From: Acidobacteriota bacterium
GTDB taxonomy: Bacteria > Acidobacteriota > Vicinamibacteria > Vicinamibacterales > CAVVIG01
Direction of reading: 5' to 3'
Assembly (NCBI GenBank): GCA_020850715.1
Contig: JADZED010000071.1
Location: 1-40,869 of the forward strand
DNA length: 40,869 bases
The position numbers and the translations under genes are program-made. The notes under the pieces were generated by a model, which searched no databases, had not been told where the DNA came from, and saw nothing but the letters and a program-made list of their open reading frames with translations. Shown one piece after another: positions 32,251-40,865 of this stretch; the stretch's first letter is position 1; each line of letters opens with the position of its first letter.

Positions 32251-34305
32251 ATGTCCTTCCTGAACCCGCTCCTGCTGCTCGGCCTCGGCGCGATCGCCAT
32301 CCCGATCCTCGTGCACCTCATCCAGCGCGAACGGAAGCGCGTGGTGGCGTTCCCGTCGCTGATGTTCGTGCGCCGCATCCCGTACCAGTCGGTGCGGCGC
32401 CGCCGCGTGCGCCACTGGCTGCTGCTCGCGATGCGCGCGGGCGCCATCGCGCTGATCGTGGCCGCCTTCGCGCGCCCGTTCCTCCGCCGGAGCGCGGCCG
32501 CCGCCGCCGCCGGCGGCGGGTCGCGCGAGCTGGTCGTGCTGCTCGATCGATCGGCGAGCATGGGCTACGGCGATCGCTGGCAGCGCGCGCAGGAGGCGGC
32601 GCGCCAGGCGATCCGGTCGCTCGCCGGCGATGAGCGCGCCACGCTCGTGCTCTTCAGCCGCAATGCCGAGGAGAACATGCGCGCGACGACCGACCACGCG
32701 CGGCTCGAAGCGGCGATCGGCGAGGCGAAGGTCGGCGCCGGCGCGACGCGCTACGGCCCGGCGATCAAGCTGGCCGAGAGCATCCTGGCGCAGTCGCCGG
32801 CACCCCGGCGGGAGGCGGTCCTCGTCAGCGACTTCCAGCGATCCGGCTGGAGCGGATCGGAGGATGCGCGCTTCCCCGAGGGGATGACGCTCACCCCCGT
32901 GCCGGTCGGCGACGGCGAGACGGCGAACCTGGCAGTGCCGTCGGCGGCGTTCCAGCGGGCGTCGTTCTCCGGCCAGGAGCGCATCACCGTGAGCGCCGGC
33001 CTGTCGAACAAGGGACGCGATCCGATGAACGACGTGCCGGTGACGCTCTCGATCGACGGCCACGAGATCCAGACCCAGCGTGTGTCGATCGCGCCGGGCA
33101 CCTCCGCGTCGGTCACCTTCACGCCGTTCACGCTCACCGAGCCGAACGTGCGCGGCACGATCCGCGCCGGCGACGACCTCCTGCCGGCCGACAACGTCTT
33201 CCACTTCGTGCTCGACCCGAGCGCGCCCATCTCGATCCTCGTCGTGGACAGCGGCGCCGATGCCGGCTCGAGTCTCTATCTCTCCGAGGCGCTTGCCGTC
33301 GGCTCGACGCCCGCGTTCGCCGTCGACGTCGTGCCGGCCGCGCGCGTCGTCCCCGAGCAGTTGAACGGCCGCTCGGTCATCGTCCTCAACGACACGCCGG
33401 TGCCGCCGGCCGCCGGCACCGGTCCGCTGCAGGCGTTCGTGGAGCGCGGCGGCGGGCTCCTGGTGGTGCTCGGCGATCGATCGTCGTGGCCGCAGAACGA
33501 CGCAACGCTGCTGCCGGGGAAGGTCGGACCGCCCACCGACCCGCCCGGCGGCCGCGTCGTCTCGATCGGCTTCCGCGACTACGGGCACGAAGTGTTCGAG
33601 ATCTTCAAGGCGCCGCGCAGCGGCGATCTCACCGCCGCGCACGTCTTCCGCTATCGCGCCCTCGAACCCTCGCCCGACGCGCGCGTGCTCGCGCGCTTCG
33701 ACGACGGCGCGGTCGCCGGGGCGGAGCGCCGCGTCGGCGAGGGGCGTGTGATCGTCTGGACCTCGACGCTCGACGACTCGTGGAACGATCTGGCCCTCAA
33801 ACCGGTGTACCTCCCTCTGGTGCACCAGATCGTGCGCTACCTCGCGCAGTACCGGCAGCCGCGTTCGTGGCAGACCGTCGGCCAGGTGCTCGATCTCGCC
33901 GAGCCGGGGCGCGGGACCGGCGAGCGCGTGATCGTGACGCCGGCCGGCGATCGGATCACCCAGGACGGCGAGACCGGGCTCCTCGAGCTCGACCAGCAGG
34001 GGATCTACGAGGTCCGCCGCGACGAGGGCGGACGCGACGCCGCCAGGCCGCAGGCGATTGCGGTGAACCTGGATCCCGCCGAATCCGACCTGTCGCCCAT
34101 CGATCCGGCCGAACTGGTCGCCTCCGTGACCGGTCGCGCGGCGGCGCCCGCGGCGGCCGCCGCCGCCGCCGCGCCTGAGGCGACGCGCGAGGATGCCGAG
34201 CGGCGGCAGCGGCTCTGGTGGTACCTCCTGACCGCGGGAATGCTCCTGCTGGCCGCGGAAATGGTCGTCGCCAACCGGCTCTCCCGGCGCGAGAAGTTTC
34301 TCTGA
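32251..34305 (+). CDS. BatA-like membrane protein with VWA domain
   Basis: 684 residues. The N-terminus MSFLNPLLLLGLGAIAIPIL followed by HLIQRERKR is the double-anchor start typical of BatA-type proteins, with two helices (about 5-22 and 50-72). The VWA domain (about 90-200) has DRSAS and a distal VLVSDFQ. A beta-sandwich region (about 215-330) and a gatase-like region (about 330-470, ISILVVDSGADAGSS, GGGLLVVLG) follow, then a Pro/Ala linker with a long Ala run and a final helix (about 652-670). It looks like a paralogue of the 26091 gene in domain order. Expected in the inner membrane, with its large middle part outside. Partner of DUF58 and MoxR. Confidence 0.92.
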   Translation: MSFLNPLLLLGLGAIAIPILVHLIQRERKRVVAFPSLMFVRRIPYQSVRRRRVRHWLLLAMRAGAIALIVAAFARPFLRRSAAAAAAGGGSRELVVLLDRSASMGYGDRWQRAQEAARQAIRSLAGDERATLVLFSRNAEENMRATTDHARLEAAIGEAKVGAGATRYGPAIKLAESILAQSPAPRREAVLVSDFQRSGWSGSEDARFPEGMTLTPVPVGDGETANLAVPSAAFQRASFSGQERITVSAGLSNKGRDPMNDVPVTLSIDGHEIQTQRVSIAPGTSASVTFTPFTLTEPNVRGTIRAGDDLLPADNVFHFVLDPSAPISILVVDSGADAGSSLYLSEALAVGSTPAFAVDVVPAARVVPEQLNGRSVIVLNDTPVPPAAGTGPLQAFVERGGGLLVVLGDRSSWPQNDATLLPGKVGPPTDPPGGRVVSIGFRDYGHEVFEIFKAPRSGDLTAAHVFRYRALEPSPDARVLARFDDGAVAGAERRVGEGRVIVWTSTLDDSWNDLALKPVYLPLVHQIVRYLAQYRQPRSWQTVGQVLDLAEPGRGTGERVIVTPAGDRITQDGETGLLELDQQGIYEVRRDEGGRDAARPQAIAVNLDPAESDLSPIDPAELVASVTGRAAAPAAAAAAAAPEATREDAERRQRLWWYLLTAGMLLLAAEMVVANRLSRREKFL

Positions 34306-34335
34306 TTCCGATCGCCCGGCGTCCCGCGCGGACCG

Positions 34336-34341
34336 TATAAT
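34336..34341 (+). promoter_or_regulatory. Consensus -10 box TATAAT for the DUF4175-like gene
   Basis: TATAAT 18 bp before the ATG at 34360, followed by a CAGGAG ribosome site at 34347-34352. A start near 34348 would leave a very short leader. It could give the last gene its own transcript; no -35 is recognised. Confidence 0.55.
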
Positions 34342-34359
34342 TCGCTCAGGAGATCGGCC

Positions 34360-37300
34360 ATGGACCATCGCGCGGAGCTCGTCGAGATCATCCGCGGCGT
34401 CCGCAACCGCTGGCGCGTCCGCCTCGCGCTGCGCGGCGCGGTCGTCGTGCTCGCAGGCACGCTCGCCGCCCTGCTGCTCTCGGCGTCGAGCCTGGAGACG
34501 CTGCGCTTCACGCCGCACGCGATCATCGCGTTCCGCATCCTGGCGGTCGCGGTCTTCGCGCTCCTGGTCGCGTTCTGGCTGGTCCGGCCGCTGCTGCGGC
34601 GGGTCGGCGACACGCAGGTCGCGCTGTACCTCGAGGAGCGCGATCCGTCGCTGCAGGCGGCCCTGCTCAGCGCCATCGAAGCATCGGGCGCCGAGAACGC
34701 CGCGCACTCCCCGCAGCTGGTGGAACGGCTGGTGGCCGAAGCGGTCGAGAAGTGCCGCGCGGCCGATCACGCGCGCACGATCGAGCGCGCCCTCATGCGC
34801 CGGCACGCGATCGCCCTGGCGGGCGTCGCCGCCGCCGCCGCGCTCATCGTCGCGCTCGGCCCCGCGTTCCTGCGCCACGGCATCTCGGCGCTGCTGGTGC
34901 TGTCGCGCAGCGCCGAAGCCGCGAGCCCCTACCGGATCGAGGTCCAGCCCGGCAGCGTGAAAGTGCCGCGCGGATCCGACCAGTCCGTGCAGGCGCGCCT
35001 GGTCGGCTTCACCTCGCCCGACGCGGCGCTGCTGATCCACACCGCGCCCGGCGACCCGTTCGAGCGGGTGCCGCTCGTCGCGACCGCCGATCCGGCCGCG
35101 TTCGAGGGGATCCTCTTTCACCTGGACAAGACGACCGAATACGTCGTGGAATCGAACGGCGTACGGTCGCCCGCCTTCTCGATCGAGGTGCTCGATCTGC
35201 CCACCGTGCAGCAGCTCGAGCTCGAGTACCGCTTCCCTGCCTATACGGGCCTGCCGCCGCAGAAAGTCGAGACCGGCGGCGACGTCGCGGCGCTCAGGGG
35301 CACCGAAGTGCGGGTGCGCGTCGTGCCGACGATGCGTACGGGCGGCGGCCGGCTGATCGTGAACGACGGCGAGGCGCCGCTCGCCGTGCAGCCCGACGGA
35401 TCGCTCACCGGCGCGTTCACCATCGACGCACGGGGCTTCTACCGCGTCGAATTGCTCGGCCCGCAGGGCGAGAAGGTCGACGCCTCGCCGCAGTACACGA
35501 TCGACGTGCTCGACGACCAGCCCCCGCTGGTCTCCTTCGCCAAACCGGGCCGCGACACCAGCGCCAACCCGGTCGAGGAAGTCTTCCTGCAGGCGACGGC
35601 GAACGACGACTTCGGGATCGGGCAGCTCCAGCTCACCTACACCGTGAACGGCGGAAACGCGAAGACGCTCACCCTCTTCCGCGGGCCGCAGAACGCCGAT
35701 GCGCGCCGGGAGGTGTCGGCGTCGCACACGATCTATCTCGAGGAGCTCGGCGTGAGCGCCGGCGACTTCGTGTCGTACTACGCCAGAGCGACCGACACCG
35801 ACACGGTGAAGGGACCCAACGCCGGCACCAGCGACATCTACTTCGTCCAGATCAAGCCGTTCGATCAGGCCTACCGGCAGGCGCAGTCGCAGGCGATGGC
35901 GGGCGGCGGGGGCGGCGGCCAGAACGTCGGCCAGCTCTCCGAGCAGCAGCGCCAGATCGTCGCGGCCACCTTCAACGCGGTGCGCGACCAGGCCGCCACC
36001 GGCGCCGACAAGTTCCGCGAGAACGTCGTGTTCCTGAACCTCGCCCAGGGCAAGCTGCGCGAGCAGGTCGACGAGCTGGTCGAGAAGATGTCGGCGCGGA
36101 TCGCCGACGACGAGACGTTCAAGCGGATTGCCGAAGCGCTGCCGAAGGCCTCGCAGGAGATGCGCGCGGCGGAAGCCGAGCTGAAGGGCTTGAGAGCCGA
36201 GGCGGCGCTCGCGCCCGAGCAGCGCGCGCTCAAGCTCCTGCAGGACGCCGAGCAGGAATACGAGAAGCAGGTCGCGATGCAGCAGGGCGGCGGGGGCGGC
36301 GGCGGCGGCAACAGCGCGCTCGCCGAAGACCTTGCCGATCTCTTCGATCTCGAGCTCGACAAGCTCGCCAACCAGTACGAAATGCAGCAGCGCGCCGAGC
36401 AGCAGAACGCCGACCGCCAGGTCGACGAGCTCGTCGAGAAGCTGAAGGAGCTGGCGCGGCGGCAGGAGCAGGAGGCCGAGCGCCAGCGCCGCATGTCGGC
36501 CTCCGGGCAGCAGGCGTCCGGCGGCGGCTCCGGCGCGGCGCAGCGGCAGCTCGCCGAGGAGATGCAGGAAGCGGCCCGGCAGCTGCAGCAGCTCTCGCGC
36601 GAGCAGCAGCGGCAGGATCTGCGGGAGGCGGCGCAGCGGATGCAGGAGGCCGCCGACGCCATGCGCCAGGCATCCGCGAACGGATCGCGCGATGGAGGCG
36701 CGCAGGCGAACGCGGCGCTCGAACGGCTCCGCGAGGCGCAGCAGCGGCTCCAGCGCAACCAGGGCGGCCGTCCCGACCGCGACGTGCAGCAGGCCCTGAG
36801 CGATGCCAGGCAGCTCGCCGAGGAGCAGAAGCAGGTTGCCGACGACGTGAAGGCGCTCGCCGGGGCCGGAGAGGATCGCCAGGCGCGCGCGCAGGCGCTC
36901 GCCGAGCGCAAGGACTCGATGGATGCGCGGGTCGGCAACCTGCAGCAGCAGCTCGAACGGCTCGGCAACGCCACGCGCCGCGACGATCAGGACGCCTCGC
37001 GCAAGCTCGACGACGCGGCCGGCAGCATCCGCGACCGGCGCATCCGCGAGAAGATCCGCTACTCGCGGGGCACGCTGGCAGGTCCGCCGAACGAGTACGC
37101 GACCGCAATGGAAGAAGACATCGGCAAGAACCTCGACGCGCTGAAGGATCGGATCGCGGATGCGGCGGCCGCGATGGGCGAGGGACGCAAGCAGGATGCG
37201 ATGGCGCGCGCCGCCGAACAGGCCCGCGATCTCGTGCGGGACATGGAGGCGATGAATCAGCGGGTGAAGGAGGCGGAGGGGAAGGGGTCGCAGGGTTCGC

Positions 37301-37902
37301 AAGGTTCGCAGAGCTCGCAGAACTCGCAGGGTTCGCAGAGCTCGCAGGGTTCGCAGAGCTCGCAGGGTTCACAGGGTTCGCAGGGTTCACAGGGTTCGCA
37401 GGGTTCGCAGCAGAATCCGCAGCAGGGCTCGCCGTCGGCGAACGGGCAGGGCGGCGGCTCTCCGGCTGGGGGAAACCGGATGGCGGGCATGCCCAACGGC
37501 GGCGCACTCGGCGATGCGCGCGCCGGGGGCGGCACCTGGAACGCCGACGCGATGCGGCAGTTCCGCCGCGACTGGCAGGAATGGCGCGGCGATGCGCAGG
37601 CGCTCCGGCAGCAGCTCCAGGCCGCCGGCATCGACCCGCGCGACCTGGATCGGATTCTGAGCGGCCTGCGCGGACTCGACAGCGAACAGGCGTTCCGCGA
37701 CCCGCGCGGCCTGGCGGAGCTCCAGGCGGCCGCCATCGATCAGTTGAAGAAGTTCGAGTTCTCGCTGCGCAAGGACGCGCAGCTGCAGAACGAGCCGCTG
37801 TCGCTCTCTGGTTCAGACGAGGTGCCGGAAGGCTTCCGAACGGCCATCGAGGAGTATTACCGTTCGCTCGCGCGGCGGACCCAGCAGGCCCCGTCCAGAT
37901 AA
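34360..37902 (+). CDS. Large membrane-anchored coiled-coil protein, DUF4175-like
   Basis: 1180 residues. Three N-terminal helices (about 22-43, 53-74, 148-170), then an external beta-rich part (about 185-500) with Ig-like strands (DQPPLVSFAKPGRDTS, GDFVSYYARATDTD). From about 510 to 960 it is a long Gln/Glu/Arg-rich coiled coil with Gly-rich breaks. Residues about 976-1017 are a Ser-Gln-Gly triplet repeat, followed by a Pro/Gly-rich hinge and a helical C-terminal domain (FRRDWQEWRGDAQALRQQL). The layout matches DUF4175-type proteins linked to MoxR/Bat operons. It probably spans the periplasm as an extended rod. A TATAAT box and ribosome site precede it, so it can be made independently of the operon. 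No enzymatic motif. Confidence 0.9.
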   Translation: MDHRAELVEIIRGVRNRWRVRLALRGAVVVLAGTLAALLLSASSLETLRFTPHAIIAFRILAVAVFALLVAFWLVRPLLRRVGDTQVALYLEERDPSLQAALLSAIEASGAENAAHSPQLVERLVAEAVEKCRAADHARTIERALMRRHAIALAGVAAAAALIVALGPAFLRHGISALLVLSRSAEAASPYRIEVQPGSVKVPRGSDQSVQARLVGFTSPDAALLIHTAPGDPFERVPLVATADPAAFEGILFHLDKTTEYVVESNGVRSPAFSIEVLDLPTVQQLELEYRFPAYTGLPPQKVETGGDVAALRGTEVRVRVVPTMRTGGGRLIVNDGEAPLAVQPDGSLTGAFTIDARGFYRVELLGPQGEKVDASPQYTIDVLDDQPPLVSFAKPGRDTSANPVEEVFLQATANDDFGIGQLQLTYTVNGGNAKTLTLFRGPQNADARREVSASHTIYLEELGVSAGDFVSYYARATDTDTVKGPNAGTSDIYFVQIKPFDQAYRQAQSQAMAGGGGGGQNVGQLSEQQRQIVAATFNAVRDQAATGADKFRENVVFLNLAQGKLREQVDELVEKMSARIADDETFKRIAEALPKASQEMRAAEAELKGLRAEAALAPEQRALKLLQDAEQEYEKQVAMQQGGGGGGGGNSALAEDLADLFDLELDKLANQYEMQQRAEQQNADRQVDELVEKLKELARRQEQEAERQRRMSASGQQASGGGSGAAQRQLAEEMQEAARQLQQLSREQQRQDLREAAQRMQEAADAMRQASANGSRDGGAQANAALERLREAQQRLQRNQGGRPDRDVQQALSDARQLAEEQKQVADDVKALAGAGEDRQARAQALAERKDSMDARVGNLQQQLERLGNATRRDDQDASRKLDDAAGSIRDRRIREKIRYSRGTLAGPPNEYATAMEEDIGKNLDALKDRIADAAAAMGEGRKQDAMARAAEQARDLVRDMEAMNQRVKEAEGKGSQGSQGSQSSQNSQGSQSSQGSQSSQGSQGSQGSQGSQGSQQNPQQGSPSANGQGGGSPAGGNRMAGMPNGGALGDARAGGGTWNADAMRQFRRDWQEWRGDAQALRQQLQAAGIDPRDLDRILSGLRGLDSEQAFRDPRGLAELQAAAIDQLKKFEFSLRKDAQLQNEPLSLSGSDEVPEGFRTAIEEYYRSLARRTQQAPSR
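37285..37410 (+). repeat. 9-bp in-frame tandem repeat encoding Gly/Ser-Ser-Gln triplets
   Basis: Fourteen units of 9 nt in frame, mostly GGTTCGCAG or AGCTCGCAG, coding GSQ, SSQ and one NSQ. The near-identical codons point to recent expansion by slippage, so length may vary between strains. Confidence 0.9.
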
Positions 37903-37938
37903 CCACGACGGCCGCCGCCGGAGTAGGATCGTGGCTGA

Positions 37939-38015
37939 CGGGGCGTAGCGAAGCCTGGTATCGCGTCCGCTTTGGGAGCGGAAGATCGCTGGTTCAAATC
38001 CAGTCGCCCCGACCA
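37939..38015 (+). tRNA. tRNA-Pro(TGG)
   Basis: 77 nt with encoded CCA. Acceptor CGGGGCG pairs with CGCCCCG, then discriminator A and CCA. The anticodon stem TCCGC/GCGGA encloses loop TTTGGGA with anticodon TGG (37973-37975), which reads all or most Pro codons. The T-arm is CTGG-TTCAAAT-CCAG. It follows the DUF4175-like gene by 36 bp. Confidence 0.98.
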
Positions 38016-38164
38016 CACGACGGCGTTGGAGAATCGGGAGTTCGGGGACCCCGCTCCTGGTCCATCGTCCGCCGCGTGTGCCGGTTTCGCCCGCGGGGGT
38101 TCCCGAGACGACAGACGGCCGGGGCACGAGACCGAACGACCGACGACGACAATCCAGAGCGCCC

Positions 38165-38575
38165 GTGATCGCCCAGGCCGGCGGCGTCGTCCTGCGTTCC
38201 CGCCACGCATCCGCGCGCGTGCTCCTCGTCCGGGCGAAGAAGGACCCGCAGGCGTGGATCTTCCCGAAGGGCCACGTCGAGCCCGGCGAGACCGCGCGCG
38301 ATGCCGCGCTGCGCGAGACGCGCGAGGAGGCCGGCGTGGCCGGTCGGGTGATCGACCGCCTCGAGGCCATGCGGTTCGATTCCGGCCGCGGTCCGGTCGA
38401 AGTGGAATACTTCCTCATGGAGTGGACGGCCGACGTGGCGTCGCACGAGCAGCGCGAGCGGCGCTGGTGCACGATCGAGGACGCGTCGCAGCTCCTCTCG
38501 TTCGACGGCGCGAAGGCGCTGCTGGCCGACGCGGTCCGCCGATGGAACGATCACCGCTCGTCACGCCGGCCATAG
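38165..38575 (+). CDS. Nudix hydrolase
   Basis: 136 residues from the GTG at 38165. The Nudix box G-x5-E-x7-R-E-x2-E-E-x-G is complete in GHVEPGETARDAALRETREEAGV as read from 38268; the Glu residues bind Mg2+ and cleave a nucleoside diphosphate linked to a variable group. The upstream VLRSRHASARVLLVRAKK and ending IEDASQLLSFDGAKALL resemble Ap4A/dinucleotide or general NTP-type Nudix enzymes, but substrate is not fixed. Open frame continues to 38078 without a recognisable family sequence. The 3' end overlaps the convergent ROK kinase gene by 15 bases. Confidence 0.93.
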   Translation: MIAQAGGVVLRSRHASARVLLVRAKKDPQAWIFPKGHVEPGETARDAALRETREEAGVAGRVIDRLEAMRFDSGRGPVEVEYFLMEWTADVASHEQRERRWCTIEDASQLLSFDGAKALLADAVRRWNDHRSSRRP

Positions 38576-39457
38576 CCGCGCCGCGCCGCGCACGCCGCTC
38601 GAGTCGCCGTGGGCCGGCGACACCAGACGTGTGACGACGCGATCGGAGAAGATGTGGCGCGTCCAGCGCGCCGTCACTGCCTGGTACAGCCGATCGATGT
38701 TCGACAGCCCTCCTCCGAGCACGATCACGTCGGGGTCGACGATGTTCACGACGGCGCCCAGCGCGCGGGCGAGCCGGTCCTCGAAACGCGCGAGCGACGC
38801 CAGGGCGAACGGCTCACCCGCCGCCGCACGCTTCGCGATCTCGGCGGCAGACATCTCGCCGCCTCCGTGCTCCGCATGATCGCGCGACAGGGCAGGTCCC
38901 GACAGGAACTGCTCGATGCAGCCGCGCCGCCCGCAGTAGCACGGCGGCCCCGGACGCTCGTCGTCGGAGGGTGCGGGCAACGGATTGTGCCCCCACTCCC
39001 CGGCAATTGCGTTGGCGCCGCGCAGCACGGCACCATCGACGACGAGGCCGCCGCCCACGCCGGTTCCGAGGATGACGCCGAACACGGCGTGCGAACCGGC
39101 GCCGGCGCCGTCGGCCGCCTCCGAGAGGGCGAAGCAGTTCGCGTCGTTCTCGAAGCGGATCGGCCGGCCGAGCAACGACGGCAGGTCGTCGCCGATCGGC
39201 ATGCCGTTCATCCAGGTCGAGTTCGCGTTCTTGATCCGGCCGGTTGCCTGCGAGATCGTCCCGGGGATGCCGACGCCCACCGACCCTGGCGCGCCAACCG
39301 TCCGCTCCACCTCTCCGACCAGCCCGGCGATCGCCTCCAGCGTGGCCCGGTAGCTTCCTCGCGGAGAGGGCATGCGGCGCCGCAGCGCCACCCGGCCATC
39401 GGACCCGAGCGCAATCGCCTCCATCTTCGTGCCGCCGAGATCGATGCCGATACGCAT
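38561..39457 (-). CDS. ROK-family sugar kinase (fructokinase/N-acetylglucosamine kinase-like)
   Basis: 298 residues, cytoplasmic. The N-terminal ATP-binding DLGGTKMEAI, catalytic ENDANCFALSEA (Asp), GEWGHNPLP with the zinc His, and the zinc motif CYCGRRGCIEQFLSG with its Cys residues are all intact; VVNIVDPDVIVLGGGLSN closes the second lobe. Such enzymes phosphorylate fructose, mannose, glucose or N-acetylglucosamine with ATP. No repressor HTH is attached, so it is a kinase rather than a NagC-type regulator. ATG at 39457 gives the standard start; longer frame upstream overlaps the M2 pseudogene region. Confidence 0.94.
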   Translation of the reverse strand: MRIGIDLGGTKMEAIALGSDGRVALRRRMPSPRGSYRATLEAIAGLVGEVERTVGAPGSVGVGIPGTISQATGRIKNANSTWMNGMPIGDDLPSLLGRPIRFENDANCFALSEAADGAGAGSHAVFGVILGTGVGGGLVVDGAVLRGANAIAGEWGHNPLPAPSDDERPGPPCYCGRRGCIEQFLSGPALSRDHAEHGGGEMSAAEIAKRAAAGEPFALASLARFEDRLARALGAVVNIVDPDVIVLGGGLSNIDRLYQAVTARWTRHIFSDRVVTRLVSPAHGDSSGVRGAARLWPA

Positions 39458-39509
39458 GCTGCCAGCCCCCGTGCCCCTTCTGATCCACGCAAACAGCCGA
39501 CTGCCCTCA

Positions 39510-40014
39510 GATGTTCGTCGAGGCCGCGACAAGATCGCCGCCCTGCCGTTCGGGCTGTTGATCGATCCACGGCGCTCGAAGGTGTCCGCGGCGAGAGCGC
39601 GCCGGCGCACTCCAACCAGGCATGGTGTGATCTGCGGCTGCGGTACCAGGGCATCGCGCCGCCCTCGCCGCGCGGCGGGCAGTTCTTCGATCCCGGCGCC
39701 AAGTACCACGCGCCCGACAACACGCCCTACACGCGTTACTTTCTCGCCGGCATCCTCCAGTTCCAGTTTCACCGTGCGCTCTTGGGCCACCGCCCGCACG
39801 ACGCCGCTGCACCGTGCTCGATCTACCGGAGCGGAGGGGGGCGGGCCGCCGTCTCCAGGCGATGCTGTCGATGGGCGCGTCGCGCCCATGGCCCGATGCG
39901 CTCGACGTGCTGACCGGATCGCGGCGGATGGACGCCACCGCGATTCTCGACTGCTTCGCGCCGCTGTCGGCGTGGCTGGACTGGCAGATCGCGGGACAGA
40001 AGGTCGGCTGGTAG
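39510..40014 (+). pseudogene. Decayed C-terminal fragment of an M2 peptidyl-dipeptidase (ACE-like)
   Basis: Three collinear pieces in three reading frames match the C-terminus of M2 (angiotensin-converting enzyme-type) dipeptidases. Frame 3: DKIAALPFGLLID (from 39528). Frame 2: AHSNQAWCDLRLRYQG, FDPGAKYHAPDNTPYTRYF, LQFQFHRAL, CSIY (about 39587-39838). Frame 1: AGRRLQAMLSMGASRPWP, ALDVLTGSRRMDA, FAPLSAWLDWQIAGQKVGW and stop (to 40014). The first shift fits loss of one T near 39585 (GTGTTC to GTGTC); the second is at a run of six G (39836-39841). The zinc-binding HExxH half is missing. TGG codons have also mutated (expected AWW is AWC). A remnant, not an expressed enzyme. Confidence 0.85.
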
Positions 40015-40105
40015 CGGCGCGCCGGCGTGCGGGGCCGCAAGGGAACCGGACGCGCTGGACGCGGCACCGCGATCGCGGCGACGCGCCAGAACGGCCATGG
40101 CCCGG

Positions 40106-40531
40106 CTACCGCGGCGGCGCGGCGCCGGCTGGCGCGGCCGCCGGCCCGAGGCTGCGGAGGTAGTTGACGACGTTCCAGATGTCGGTGTCCGAGACCCGCC
40201 CGGCGTAGCCGTCCATGTCGATGGACGAGCCGTCGTGAATCACGGTGTAGATCTCGCCGTCGGTCGACCCGTGAGCCCAGAGATCGTCGGTCAGGTCCGA
40301 GGGCGGCTCCGCCCCGGTCGCCGACGTGCCGTCGCCCTTCCCCGCCGGACCGTGGCACCGCTCGCACATGCGCTGATAGATCCGCCGGCCGGCGGCGATC
40401 GAGGTAGGCGAGCGCTCGACCGGATTCACGAGCCTGGCTGCCTCGGGATTGCCGCCGCGCTTGACCTGCGCAAATGCGGCCCCGGCCAGCAGCACCGCGA
40501 CGACGGCCGGCGCCGACAAGGATGCGCGCAT
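40106..40531 (-). CDS. Secreted c-type cytochrome (monoheme)
   Basis: 141 residues. A Sec signal peptide (about 1-21, cleaved near AFAQ) exports it to the periplasm. One heme-binding CERCH motif at 56-60 in YQRMCERCHGPAGKGDG, with a likely axial Met in SIDMDGY about 55 residues later, then DTDIWNVVNYLRSLG, the C-terminal helix of class I cytochrome c. A Pro/Ala tail follows. It should carry electrons in the periplasm; no oxidase or dehydrogenase partner is adjacent, so the acceptor is unknown. Confidence 0.93.
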   Translation of the reverse strand: MRASLSAPAVVAVLLAGAAFAQVKRGGNPEAARLVNPVERSPTSIAAGRRIYQRMCERCHGPAGKGDGTSATGAEPPSDLTDDLWAHGSTDGEIYTVIHDGSSIDMDGYAGRVSDTDIWNVVNYLRSLGPAAAPAGAAPPR

Positions 40532-40583
40532 CGTCCCGACAGGATACTCGAAGCGCTGCCGCTCCGCGCGGCGGCCCGGGCGC

Positions 40584-40742
40584 TGTCCCGTCCCAGTAGG
40601 TCATGGGCATAAGTCGCGGAGCGCCGCGCCCTGATGGCAAGGGGCGAGGCATGAGGATCTTGGGGATAGCTGAGCGACGAGCAACGCTGCCAGCGGGGAT
40701 GCGCCGCCCGCACGTTGTGTCGCGAACCACCGGGACGGGACA
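40584..40742. repeat. Non-coding element bounded by TGTCCCGTCCC inverted repeats
   Basis: TGTCCCGTCCC (40584-40594) and its exact complement GGGACGGGACA (40732-40742) bound a 159-bp block containing the first copy of the 50-bp repeat. No ORF with recognisable content; a transposon-like or structured-repeat nature is inferred. Confidence 0.5.
40653..40702. repeat. 50-bp degenerate direct repeat, copy A
   Basis: Aligned by eye with 40816-40865 at 39 of 50 identical bases, ending GAGCAACGCTGCCAG plus GGGGATGC. The repeat period is 163 bp and the preceding sequence also aligns loosely, so this looks like a tandem array. Confidence 0.6.
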
Positions 40743-40815
40743 CTAGAACCCATCTCATAAATGGGGGCGCAGCACCGAGGGCGGCGAGGCGCCCGGCTGG
40801 CCAGGCGCGACGACC

Positions 40816-40865
40816 GAGAATATCGGGAATATTTGAGGGAGGAGCAACGCCGCCAGGCGGGATGC
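40816..40865. repeat. 50-bp degenerate direct repeat, copy B
   Basis: Second copy of the 40653-40702 repeat, reaching within 4 bases of the window end, so more units may follow outside. The 285 bp from 40585 to the edge contain only this repeat material; I see no gene there. Confidence 0.6.

Noticed and set aside
37285..37410. CRISPR-like array
   Set aside because: Nine-base in-frame units with no spacers; it is a coding repeat, and no cas genes are present.
37257..37736. Minus-strand Cys-Glu-Pro repeat protein
   Set aside because: Exact antisense of the Ser-Gln-Gly repeat of the DUF4175-like gene.
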